The position numbers were made by a program, and so were the translations under genes. 41,410 bases of DNA from contig CAJUKH010000020.1 in NCBI GenBank assembly GCA_910587345.1, positions 1 through 41,410 of the forward strand, written 5' to 3'. Shown one piece after another: positions 1 to 7,316 of the stretch. Origin of the DNA: an uncultured Oscillospiraceae bacterium (GTDB lineage: Bacteria; Bacillota; Clostridia; Oscillospirales; Oscillospiraceae). Positions within the stretch are counted from its first letter, which is position 1. The number at the start of each line of letters is the position of its first letter. A model generated the notes under the pieces. It was not told the origin of the DNA and did not search any database. It worked only from the letters and a program-made list of their open reading frames with translations.

Positions 1-478
1 GCCCTGTAAAGAATGGTCCCTCACAACCACGCACCCATAGGGTTGCCACACACCCACCAACCAAACGGAACCCGCCCCTACGGGGGTAGGATGGTTTTTT
101 GATGAGAGGAACCGCCCCTCAAGCTGTGTAGGCCGAGGCGGGTTAATTTCAACGGCATCATTTTAGTGTTCCACCAACGGACGCACGGGTGCGGGGCAAA
201 CGGGACCATGGGGGCGTAAAGACGTTTTGAGCCGGTTCTAACGCACTTGGTCTTGACATGAGATGTTTCATGCTTACTCCCGCTTCATGAGCGAAGCGAG
301 TTTAGCGGGAGTTAGTGCCGCATAGCGGCTGAGAGCGCGAGAGACGATTCTTTCCCTCGGGAAAAGAATCGTCTTTCGTATTCACACAGTTTTAGGCTTG
401 GTGTGCAACCACCAATCAAACGGCAACCGGTCCAGCATCGGTGAAGTCTTTCCCGGTGGTGGTTTGCTCCATGCCGGG
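1..478 (+). repeat. Dispersed noncoding repeat element, copy A (left part cut by window edge)
   Basis: This stretch without a gene holds three blocks that recur in copy B near 11 kb. Block M1 is 28-99 (like 11183-11253). Block M2 is 119-224 (like 10977-11082, 103 of 106 bases identical). Block M3 is 331-385 (like 11131-11185) and contains a hairpin with arms 343-353 and 363-373. In copy A, M1 precedes M2; in copy B, M1 follows M3, so the element may be a tandem array of an M2-M3-M1 unit. About 60 extra bases (near 270-330) form two hairpins missing from copy B. The degraded tail 383-478 resembles the tail of copy B. No conserved reading frame was found. Whether it is a transcribed RNA or a mobile element is inference. 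Confidence 0.75.
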
Positions 479-484
479 CGGGAT

Positions 485-2737
485 CTATTTTATGATGGTG
501 ACAGGCTGGCCCTCCAGCATTTTCTCCTCCCGGGTGTGGCAGGTGAAGAGAAGGACCTGACGGGTCTTGGACAGGTCCAGCAGGCAGTTCAGAGCCAGTT
601 TGGCCCGATGGTCGTCGAAGGCGTCCAAGGTGTCGTCCAAAAGGAGGGGGCAGGGGTCGGCGCCGGGGAGGGCCAGGTCGCACATGGCAAGGCGGACGGC
701 CAGATAGAGCTGCTGGGCGGCGCCGCCGGAGAGGGCCAGGTCGGGATGGGGGGCGGTCTCGCCCGTCTCTTTGGCCAGGGCCTGGAACTGGCGGGTGAGG
801 GTGACGGCATCGTATTTGCCCCCGGTGAGGGCGGAGAGGTAGATCCCCGCCTTTTCATTGACGGCGGGGGAGAACCGCTCCCGCAGGAGGGAGTCGGCGG
901 CCTTCAGCCCCTCCAGAGCGGCGGAGATGGCGTCGAACTCCCCACGGCGGAGGGCCAGCTGCTCGGTGAGGGCATCCCGGCGGGCCTCCAGCTCGGTGGG
1001 GTCCCCCAGGGAGGAGAGCCGGCCCCGCAGACGGGCGGATTCGTCGCTGGCCTGAGAGAGATGGGCGGTGACGGCGGCCAGCTCCCGGCTCAAAAGGGCG
1101 GGGTCTCCCTCCGGAGCGGCGGCGGGGCTGAAGGGGAGGGCGCCGCCGGATTCAGGGGCGGGGAGAGCGGAGAGGAGCTTTTCCGCCGCTTCCGCTCTGG
1201 CTTTGGCCAGATGGTAGCCCTCCTCCTGCTGTAAGGCCCGGGAGAGGGCGGTGGAGACGCCGAAGAGGTTGGTGACCTCGGGGGCGAAGGGGTAGACAAG
1301 GCGGAGAAGCCGGTCGGAAAGCTCCTCCTTCTGGGCGGCGAGCTTGTCCCGCTGGTCCTCCACGCTCTGGAGGCGGCGGGCGGCCTCCTGTGCGGCGGCC
1401 ACCTTTTTGCCGTAGGCGGCGGAGCGGTCCAGAATCTCCCCGGGGGTTTGGGCGTTGTACTGAGCCAGAAGGGCGGCGAGGGCCGCCCTCTTTTTCCGGC
1501 GGCGGAGAAGAAGGATGAGGACCGCCGCCCCGGTGAGAAGAAAGAGGGGCGGGGCAAAGAGTTGAACGCCGGCGTACCAGGGGGCGGAGGTGAGGACGTC
1601 GGCGGAGTAGGTGAGATAGCAGTAAAGGGTCATGGCGGCGGTGGCCAGCAGGGGAAGGAGAAAGAGGAGAAGGGGGGAGGGGGCCTTTTTCCCCAGAGCT
1701 TCCGCCTGGTCCCGGTGGGACTGGGCCTGTGCGGCGGCCTGAGCCGGGTCCTGACCGGGGAACCAGGGGTCACTGTCCGCATCCTGCCGGGTCTGTTCCG
1801 CCTGCTGCCGGGCTTGGGGGATGTCCTTTTCCGCCAGCTTCAGGTTGGATTCCAGCGTGTTGAGATAGCGAAGGTCTCCCTGAGCCTGACGGAGAATTTC
1901 GGCGTCGGGGAGGGCCTTGACGGCGGCTTCGGCGGCAGTCAGCTGGGCCTGAGCGGCATTGAAATCGGCCTGAGCCTGACTCCGCCGCTCGGCCTGCCGG
2001 GCGGCACCGGCGGCCTTGTGGGCCTGAAGGCGGGCTTCCAAAGCGGCCTTCTCCTGTTCCAGAGATTCCTTTTCCTGCAGGGCCTCCTGACTGCGGCGGA
2101 GCAGGTCCCCCTGCTGGGAGATGGCCTCTTCCACCTGAGAAAGCTCCCCCTCCAACTGGGGGATAAGGCCCACCCGGCTGTTGACTTTCCGGCGGTTGAG
2201 CCAGTCTTTTAAGCGGCGCTCTACCTGGGAGAAGGAGACGTCCTCCTCCCCGGTGGTGGCCAGAGCGGCCACCCGCATTTCCAGATGGCTGCTGGGGGTG
2301 AGGGCCATCTGGCCCTGCTCGACGAAGGCGGTGCGCTCGAAGACCTCACGGGAGACCCCCAGCAGGGTCTCGCCGCAGGTCTCGGCGGTGAGGCCCTCCA
2401 CATTCTCGCCGGTGGCGGTCCAGACGGCAGAGAAGGCCCCCCAGGCCGTGGTGCCTTTGGGTCCCCGGCGGAGGGTGAGGCGCCTGCCCTGCCATTCCAG
2501 GGTGAGAGAGCCTTCCATGGGGGCACCGGACCAGGGCTGGTAGCGGTTTTTCTCGGCCAGATAGCCCGCCTTGTCCCGGTCCCGGGGGGGGAAGCCGTAG
2601 AGCATGGCCCGGAGGAAGGCGGCCCAGGTGGACTTGCCCGATTCGTTATTGGCCATGATGAGGGTGAAGCCCTCACCGGGGCGGAGGACGGCGTGGTCCA
2701 AACAGCCGAAGGTGGCGGTCATTTCAATGATCTTCAT
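485..2737 (-). CDS. AAA family ATPase, SbcC/YhaN-like, with membrane segments
   Basis: This 750-residue protein has the SMC/Rad50/SbcC layout. A Walker A motif (NNESGKST, about residues 30-37) is at the N-terminus, followed by long Ala/Gln/Glu-rich coiled-coil regions (about 190-330 and 425-480). The C-terminus carries the ABC signature LSGG and a Walker B stretch PLLLDDTLDAFDD. Two hydrophobic segments near residues 355-415 are followed by RRRKKR, which suggests membrane attachment as in Bacillus YhaN and not cytosolic SbcC. Its start overlaps the stop of the upstream phosphoesterase gene by 4 bases, so the two are translationally coupled and probably form one ATPase-nuclease complex in DNA end processing. 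The membrane location and the exact substrate are inference. Its 3' end abuts repeat copy A. Confidence 0.85.
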   Translation of the reverse strand: MKIIEMTATFGCLDHAVLRPGEGFTLIMANNESGKSTWAAFLRAMLYGFPPRDRDKAGYLAEKNRYQPWSGAPMEGSLTLEWQGRRLTLRRGPKGTTAWGAFSAVWTATGENVEGLTAETCGETLLGVSREVFERTAFVEQGQMALTPSSHLEMRVAALATTGEEDVSFSQVERRLKDWLNRRKVNSRVGLIPQLEGELSQVEEAISQQGDLLRRSQEALQEKESLEQEKAALEARLQAHKAAGAARQAERRSQAQADFNAAQAQLTAAEAAVKALPDAEILRQAQGDLRYLNTLESNLKLAEKDIPQARQQAEQTRQDADSDPWFPGQDPAQAAAQAQSHRDQAEALGKKAPSPLLLFLLPLLATAAMTLYCYLTYSADVLTSAPWYAGVQLFAPPLFLLTGAAVLILLLRRRKKRAALAALLAQYNAQTPGEILDRSAAYGKKVAAAQEAARRLQSVEDQRDKLAAQKEELSDRLLRLVYPFAPEVTNLFGVSTALSRALQQEEGYHLAKARAEAAEKLLSALPAPESGGALPFSPAAAPEGDPALLSRELAAVTAHLSQASDESARLRGRLSSLGDPTELEARRDALTEQLALRRGEFDAISAALEGLKAADSLLRERFSPAVNEKAGIYLSALTGGKYDAVTLTRQFQALAKETGETAPHPDLALSGGAAQQLYLAVRLAMCDLALPGADPCPLLLDDTLDAFDDHRAKLALNCLLDLSKTRQVLLFTCHTREEKMLEGQPVTIIK

Positions 2738-3819
2738 GGTGTGTCCTCCCCATTTTCCAGTGCGGTGAGGCCGTAGCGGACTGCCCTTTCCAGCGTGGCC
2801 CGCTGGGTTTCGTCGGCGGCGGAGGAGATGCGGGAGCGCATCTCACGGAGGAAGTAACCGATCAGGCTGTCCTCCCCCTCCCGCTCCCAGAGGTTCTGGG
2901 GCACCCGGGTGTGGTCCCGGAGGGTCAGTGCCCAGCGGAGACTTCCGGCAGAGCGGGTGAGGGCGGGAAGGTCCAGGGTCTGGGCCTCTCCTGTGAGGAG
3001 GAGGCGGCAGATGTCCTCCCCACTGCCCCGGGAGAGGGCGGCGGAGATGGCCTGGGCCGGGTCTTTGCCGGTGAGGTCGCATTCCAGGACCTCATATCGG
3101 CGGCGGCAGAGGGGGAGAAATTCCGCCGTGACCCGTTTATCGTCGTCAATGGTGACCCAGAGGGCGCCCTTATCCCCCAGCTCGTCAAAGCCCCGGCCTT
3201 CGGTACAGCCGGGGTAGGCCCAATGGGTATCCCCCTCCCGCCGGAGACCGGAGCAGCCGTGGATATGGCCCAGAGCCAGATAGGAAAGGCCGCTTTGGGC
3301 GATGTCCTCTTTCGGGATGGAGCCATACCGGCCGGCACCCTCCACGTCCCCGTGGCAGACCATGACCGAGGGCTTGTCCCCCACGGGGGCGGCAAAGCCG
3401 GTCAGGGGGGAGTCGTCCCGGAAAGAGCCGGTGAAGGCGGTGCCGTATAGGGTGACGTTGGGGAGGTCTATCATCTGGGGGCGGCTGTCTTTGAAAATGA
3501 CCACATTTTTGGGCCAGATAGGGGCGGCATAGAGGGAGGCGGGGGAGTAGAAATCGTGGTTGCCCGGGGCGATGGCCACCGGGGCGGGGATGCGGCCCAG
3601 AGCGGCGGCCAGAGCCTGGGCGGTCTCCCGGTAAGTCTGGGCCGAGTCCAGCAGGTCTCCGGCCAGGAGCACCAGATCGGCCCCCCGCTCGATGGCGGTG
3701 TCGGCCAGGGCGTCCAGCAGAAGCCGCTGTTCGCTGCGTCTTTGCCGGGCCTGTTCGGCGGTGAGGGCGGCAAAAGGGGCGTCCAGATGGAGGTCGGCGG
3801 CGTGGAGGATATGAAGCAT
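2734..3819 (-). CDS. Metallophosphoesterase, SbcD/YhaO-like DNA exonuclease subunit
   Basis: About 361 residues. The five calcineurin-type metal motifs are visible in order: DLHLD near the N-terminus, AGDLLD, PGNHDF, CHGDVEG and LGHIHG, so the Mn-dependent nuclease core appears intact. The start at MLHILHAADLH is preferred over an upstream in-frame ATG because it begins at the conserved first beta strand and has a GGGAAG ribosome site at good spacing. It is the second gene of a minus-strand operon, 44 bases after the YmdB gene and overlapping the ATPase gene by 4 bases. Together with that ATPase it should form an SbcCD-like (YhaO-YhaN) complex that trims DNA ends. The family is clear; the biological role is inferred. 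Confidence 0.88.
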   Translation of the reverse strand: MLHILHAADLHLDAPFAALTAEQARQRRSEQRLLLDALADTAIERGADLVLLAGDLLDSAQTYRETAQALAAALGRIPAPVAIAPGNHDFYSPASLYAAPIWPKNVVIFKDSRPQMIDLPNVTLYGTAFTGSFRDDSPLTGFAAPVGDKPSVMVCHGDVEGAGRYGSIPKEDIAQSGLSYLALGHIHGCSGLRREGDTHWAYPGCTEGRGFDELGDKGALWVTIDDDKRVTAEFLPLCRRRYEVLECDLTGKDPAQAISAALSRGSGEDICRLLLTGEAQTLDLPALTRSAGSLRWALTLRDHTRVPQNLWEREGEDSLIGYFLREMRSRISSAADETQRATLERAVRYGLTALENGEDTP

Positions 3820-3863
3820 GGGATCACTTCCCTTTTCGTTGTGGTAGGGGCTAAAGGACGGGG

Positions 3864-4646
3864 TCAAAGTTCGGAAATGTCCACCCGCTCCACGGCGGTG
3901 CATTTTCCGGTGTCGGTGTCGATGGAGAAGAGAACGGCGTTTAGTTTATAGGGGCCTTCGGCCACCTTGTAGGGCTGGGGAAGGCCGCCCCGGAAGATGT
4001 TGATGGATTGGTCGGGCCGGATGCCCAGCACCGAGCGGACAGGGCCGGTCATGCCCAGGTCGGTGACAAAGCCGGTGCCGCCGGGGAGGATCTGACAGTC
4101 GGCGGTGGGGACGTGGGTATGGGTGCCCCAGAGGGCCTGGACCCGGCCGTCCAGATAGTAGGCCATGGCCCCTTTTTCACTGGTGGCCTCGGCGTGAAAT
4201 TCGGTGAGGATGATGTCGGCCTCCAGCTTGTCCAATATGACGTCGGCCGCCTTGAAGGGGCTGTCCAGATGGGGGTCCAGGTCCAGCCGGCCCATCAGGT
4301 CCACAATGCCGATGCGAAGGCCCCGGGGACCGTCAAAGACCCCCCAGCCCCGGCCGGGCAGGTCGGAGGCGTAGTTGGCGGGGCGGAGGATGTAGGGGTT
4401 TTCCTCCAGAAAGTCGGTGATCTGGAGCTTGTTCCAGGTATGGTTGCCCAAGGTGATGACATCGGCTCCGGCGTCGAAAATGAGTTGGGCCTGTTTGGGG
4501 GTGAGGCCCACCCGGTCCACATTCTCCCCGTTGACCACGGTGAAGTGGACGTCGTAGAGGCGTTTCAGCTCCCGCAGATGTCTGTCCAGAAAGGAGAGGG
4601 AGCGGTCGCCCACCATGTCGCCTACGGCCAGAAGTCGAAACAGCAT
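3864..4646 (-). CDS. ymdB: YmdB family metallophosphoesterase (TIGR00282)
   Basis: This 260-residue protein is full length for the YmdB family, 2',3'-cyclic-nucleotide phosphodiesterases linked in Bacillus to RNA turnover and to the choice between motility and biofilm. The di-metal ligands are all present: GDMVGD at residue 8, VNGENVD near 40, TLGNHTWN near 66, TEFHAEATSEKGA near 150 and WGTHTHVPTAD near 175. In many Firmicutes it follows the ribonuclease Y gene; here it instead heads an operon with the SbcD/SbcC-like pair. A promoter with TTGCGC and TATAAT 17 bases apart lies directly upstream, and an AAGGGAT ribosome site precedes the ATG. Confidence 0.92.
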   Translation of the reverse strand: MLFRLLAVGDMVGDRSLSFLDRHLRELKRLYDVHFTVVNGENVDRVGLTPKQAQLIFDAGADVITLGNHTWNKLQITDFLEENPYILRPANYASDLPGRGWGVFDGPRGLRIGIVDLMGRLDLDPHLDSPFKAADVILDKLEADIILTEFHAEATSEKGAMAYYLDGRVQALWGTHTHVPTADCQILPGGTGFVTDLGMTGPVRSVLGIRPDQSINIFRGGLPQPYKVAEGPYKLNAVLFSIDTDTGKCTAVERVDISEL

Positions 4647-4682
4647 AAAAAATCATCCCTTTTTGCAAAGATAGATGGTTCT

Positions 4683-4711
4683 ATTATAGGCCATTTTTTC
4701 CGAAAGCGCAA
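4683..4711 (-). promoter_or_regulatory. Sigma-A type promoter of the ymdB operon
   Basis: On the minus strand, a -35 box TTGCGC (4706-4711) and a perfect -10 box TATAAT (4683-4688) are separated by 17 bases. The ATG of ymdB lies about 40 bases downstream. The divergent lipoprotein gene at 4804 seems to use an extended -10 box (TGG followed by TAAAAT) near 4776. Confidence 0.7.
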
Positions 4712-4803
4712 ACTGCAAATGTGCCCTTCGGGGAAAGTTGTAACCAAATTCTAACGATTTCGGGATGAAATTATGGTAAAATGGGGCAAAAGGAGCGGAT
4801 CAT

Positions 4804-6165
4804 ATGAAAAAATGGCTTGTTTTTTGCCTCTTTCTGGCCCTTCTCACCTCCTGTCAGGGAAGGAAAAAGGAGGGATATACCCCTGTGGGGGAAATACTGC
4901 CGCTGGAGCAGTTGGAGGAGGCCTATGGGGTCAGCGACTGGTTTTGGCAGTTCACCTTGTCTCAGGAGGGGGAGGGGAAGAGCCTTGCTTACCGCCTGCG
5001 GCCCAGAGGGAAGGATTTTACCGTTCTGGTCCCCGGCGCCCAGAATGAGCTGCGGCTTTGCCGGGGCGGGGAGGAGGTGGTTTTCTCCATTCCCTGGCTG
5101 TTTCCCGGGGAGGACCGGCCCACCGCCACTTTGGCACTGGGGGATGTGACCGGAGACGGGGAGGAGGAGCTTCTTTATCTGGCGGGCTGGGAGAATGGGG
5201 ACGGGTATGATTCGGTGTGCTATATCATTGATACCGGGACCTTTGCCTCTTATAGCCTTCCCGTCCGGGAGGGGAACTGGTACGCTCTGGAATGGGATGA
5301 CCGGACAGGGACGCTGCGGCTGGGGACCAGGGACAGATACGGAACAGCACGGGAGGCCATTCTCCGCTTTGACGGGGAGAGCGGCTCTTTTTGGGAGGAC
5401 GATACCACTTTGGACCAGCTTCTGGAGGGGATGACGGCGGAGGAGATGGGGGAGATCAGCTGGCCGAGGCAGAGCGCTCCGCCCGAGCGGGAAACTTTGG
5501 CCGCCATGCTGGCTACCGCTTTGAAGCACCGGGTGGAGCGGGTGGAGGAGCTTTCCATGGGCATTGCCTGGGAGCTGAGTTTTGAGCTGTGGCCCGCCGG
5601 GCAGGAGGGGGATATGGTCTACCTCTGGGCGGGGCTGGAGGAGAATGTGGTGGAGATATATGCCGCCGGGCGGCTGCCCCGGGGGCGTATCATGGTGGAG
5701 GACGCCGCCCTCTACCAGCTGCTTCGCACCAGCCGGGACGGGCTGCCCCGGGTGGAGGATGAATCCTACGCCGATTATAAATGGGCGGTGGACGGCTACT
5801 ATGATGCCCGGGTGGCGGACATGAACCAGCTGCTGGCGGAAAGCGGGCTGGACTGGCGGGTGGCTGGCTGGGAGCTGGGGACGTTCCACCTTGTGGGGGA
5901 GAACACCGAGGCGGGGACACAGGCCTATCTCATGGCCGACCTGTGGTACACCGACCCGCCGGAGAAGGTGTGTAATATGCTCACCGGCGGAGCCTATGTG
6001 GACAGCAGTCTGCGGCTGCACAGCGACGGCTGGCGGCAGACCTATCTGGGGGTGATGGACGGCCGGGCAGTGGGGGTGTTCTACCTGTCCGGGAAGCTGG
6101 ATATGGAGCAGTACCCAACCAAGCAGGCTTTTTTGGATATGATGGCGGCAAATCAGGAGGGGTGA
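4804..6165 (+). CDS. Secreted lipoprotein with an FG-GAP/VCBS-like repeat, function unknown
   Basis: A 453-residue protein with a lipoprotein signal peptide: Lys-Lys, a hydrophobic core, and lipobox LLTSC with the lipidated Cys near residue 18. It is therefore expected on the outer face of the membrane. Around residue 115, the segment DVTGDGEEELLYL resembles the Asp-rich calcium-binding loop of FG-GAP/VCBS beta-propeller repeats. The rest is rich in Trp, Tyr and acidic residues and matches no family I know. Its stop overlaps the upstream region of the next lipoprotein gene, whose ribosome site lies inside its last codons, so the two are cotranscribed and may act together at the cell surface. 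Confidence 0.8.
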   Translation: MKKWLVFCLFLALLTSCQGRKKEGYTPVGEILPLEQLEEAYGVSDWFWQFTLSQEGEGKSLAYRLRPRGKDFTVLVPGAQNELRLCRGGEEVVFSIPWLFPGEDRPTATLALGDVTGDGEEELLYLAGWENGDGYDSVCYIIDTGTFASYSLPVREGNWYALEWDDRTGTLRLGTRDRYGTAREAILRFDGESGSFWEDDTTLDQLLEGMTAEEMGEISWPRQSAPPERETLAAMLATALKHRVERVEELSMGIAWELSFELWPAGQEGDMVYLWAGLEENVVEIYAAGRLPRGRIMVEDAALYQLLRTSRDGLPRVEDESYADYKWAVDGYYDARVADMNQLLAESGLDWRVAGWELGTFHLVGENTEAGTQAYLMADLWYTDPPEKVCNMLTGGAYVDSSLRLHSDGWRQTYLGVMDGRAVGVFYLSGKLDMEQYPTKQAFLDMMAANQEG

Positions 6166-6170
6166 GAGGA

Positions 6171-7163
6171 ATGAGAGGGAAGCTGTGGCTGTTAGCGCTG
6201 GTATTGGCCCTTCTGCCCGGGTGCGGAGAGCGGGCGGGTTTGGAATCCCTCCCTGCGGGGGAGGAAACCTCTACCCCTGTAGAGACGGGATCTCCCTTTG
6301 GGGCATTGCCCGTGACCGAGGAGGGTATTTGGAACTACTACCTTCATGAGATGAATGGGTATTACATGATTCGGGGCATTACGGCCTATGAGGGAGATTA
6401 TTTGGTGGAGTTGGGCGAGGGCAATGAGGGAAGCACCATGCTGGAGTGGATTTTCGGTGACACGGGGCGAAAGGTGCAGATGACCACCATGGGAAACCGG
6501 CGTGAGGTGGAGATCCAAGGTCGGGGGGTGCTGCACATTCGCACCGGCGGAGAGGATACCGATGGGGAATGGACCGTCATTCCCAGAAGCTATACGGCCA
6601 TTGCCCCGGCGGAGGGAGGGTATGCCGTTGAGGTGGAGGAAACCGTCTGGATGGCCCCCGGGAGGGCCTTGCGGATAGAGGGATATTCAGAGCGGTATGA
6701 GCAGCTTCGCGATGCCAGGGTGGACACGGAGGGGCTATCCTTTTCCTTTATTCCCGACACAAACAGTATGGAGGCCTTCCAGAGCTTCTTTCCGGCCTGT
6801 ACCGGCGCCCCCGGTTTTGCGGCCTCCTTGGAGGAAGAGACAGGGATATTTACCCTGCGGCTATACAACACAAGACTGAAAAGCGGAGAATACACCCGGG
6901 AGATGGCCCAGTGGGCAAGCTCATGGGACTATGACGGGCTTTATCCACGGACCATTCCGGAGGGGCCTTTGGGCGAGGATAACCTGTTTTTAGCTAATGT
7001 GGAAATCTGCCAGGATGGGGATGACGCAGTCATTACCGCCCGGCTGACCGACCGGGCGGGATGGTTTACAGTGGACAGCGGGAACTTGGGGTATGACAAC
7101 ATTCCCTATTTGCGTCTGCGGTTTCGGGAACGGGATAGCATGGAGGTGGAATGTGGGATATAA
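6171..7163 (+). CDS. Secreted lipoprotein, function unknown
   Basis: About 330 residues with a lipoprotein signal peptide ending in LLPGCGE. The ATG at 6171 is chosen because the AGGAGG ribosome site (6155-6160) lies 10 bases upstream, whereas an in-frame GTG at 6162 would leave only one base. The mature protein has no domain I recognise; it is acidic and rich in Gly, Glu and Trp, with beta-rich character. It is the second gene of a two-lipoprotein operon and ends about 20 bases before the htpG promoter. A role in envelope sensing or substrate binding is possible but cannot be shown from the sequence. Confidence 0.8.
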   Translation: MRGKLWLLALVLALLPGCGERAGLESLPAGEETSTPVETGSPFGALPVTEEGIWNYYLHEMNGYYMIRGITAYEGDYLVELGEGNEGSTMLEWIFGDTGRKVQMTTMGNRREVEIQGRGVLHIRTGGEDTDGEWTVIPRSYTAIAPAEGGYAVEVEETVWMAPGRALRIEGYSERYEQLRDARVDTEGLSFSFIPDTNSMEAFQSFFPACTGAPGFAASLEEETGIFTLRLYNTRLKSGEYTREMAQWASSWDYDGLYPRTIPEGPLGEDNLFLANVEICQDGDDAVITARLTDRAGWFTVDSGNLGYDNIPYLRLRFRERDSMEVECGI

Positions 7164-7186
7164 TTGTAAACTTTCCATGAACCCCC

Positions 7187-7215
7187 TTGAAAAATAGGAT
7201 GCGAAGGACTATCAT
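7187..7215 (+). promoter_or_regulatory. Sigma-A type promoter of htpG
   Basis: A -35 box TTGAAA (7187-7192) and a -10 box TATCAT (7210-7215) are separated by 17 bases. The predicted start of transcription near 7222 falls inside the CIRCE operator, as is typical of HrcA-controlled genes. Confidence 0.8.
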
Positions 7216-7219
7216 AGGG

Positions 7220-7246
7220 TTAGCACTCAGAAGAAAAGAGTGCTAA
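7220..7246. promoter_or_regulatory. CIRCE operator (HrcA binding site) upstream of htpG
   Basis: TTAGCACTC (7220-7228), a 9-base spacer, then GAGTGCTAA (7238-7246): a perfect match to the CIRCE consensus. The inverted repeat extends to 13 bases per arm (7216-7228 and 7238-7250). HrcA normally binds this element to repress groESL and dnaK operons until heat stress. It sits at the transcription start of htpG, so this organism probably places htpG in the HrcA regulon. Confidence 0.93.
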
Positions 7247-7267
7247 CCCTATTTTTTCTTCGGGAAA

Positions 7268-7290
7268 GGGGCGGATGACCCATCCGCCCC
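7268..7290. repeat. GC-rich palindrome of a REP-like family (copy 1)
   Basis: GGGGCGGATG (7268-7277) and CATCCGCCCC (7281-7290) form a 10-bp stem with a 3-base loop in the htpG leader, between CIRCE and the ribosome site. It shares the GGGGCGG arm with palindromes at 24819-24847, 25027-25047 and 29990-30017, while the inner stem bases differ yet stay complementary. Confidence 0.7.
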
Positions 7291-7316
7291 TACGATATGA
7301 TACGGAGGCGCATACC

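Noticed and set aside
4804..7163. A two-lipoprotein operon as a known binding-protein system
   Set aside because: No solute-binding fold or transporter genes adjoin it; only a lipoprotein call is supported.
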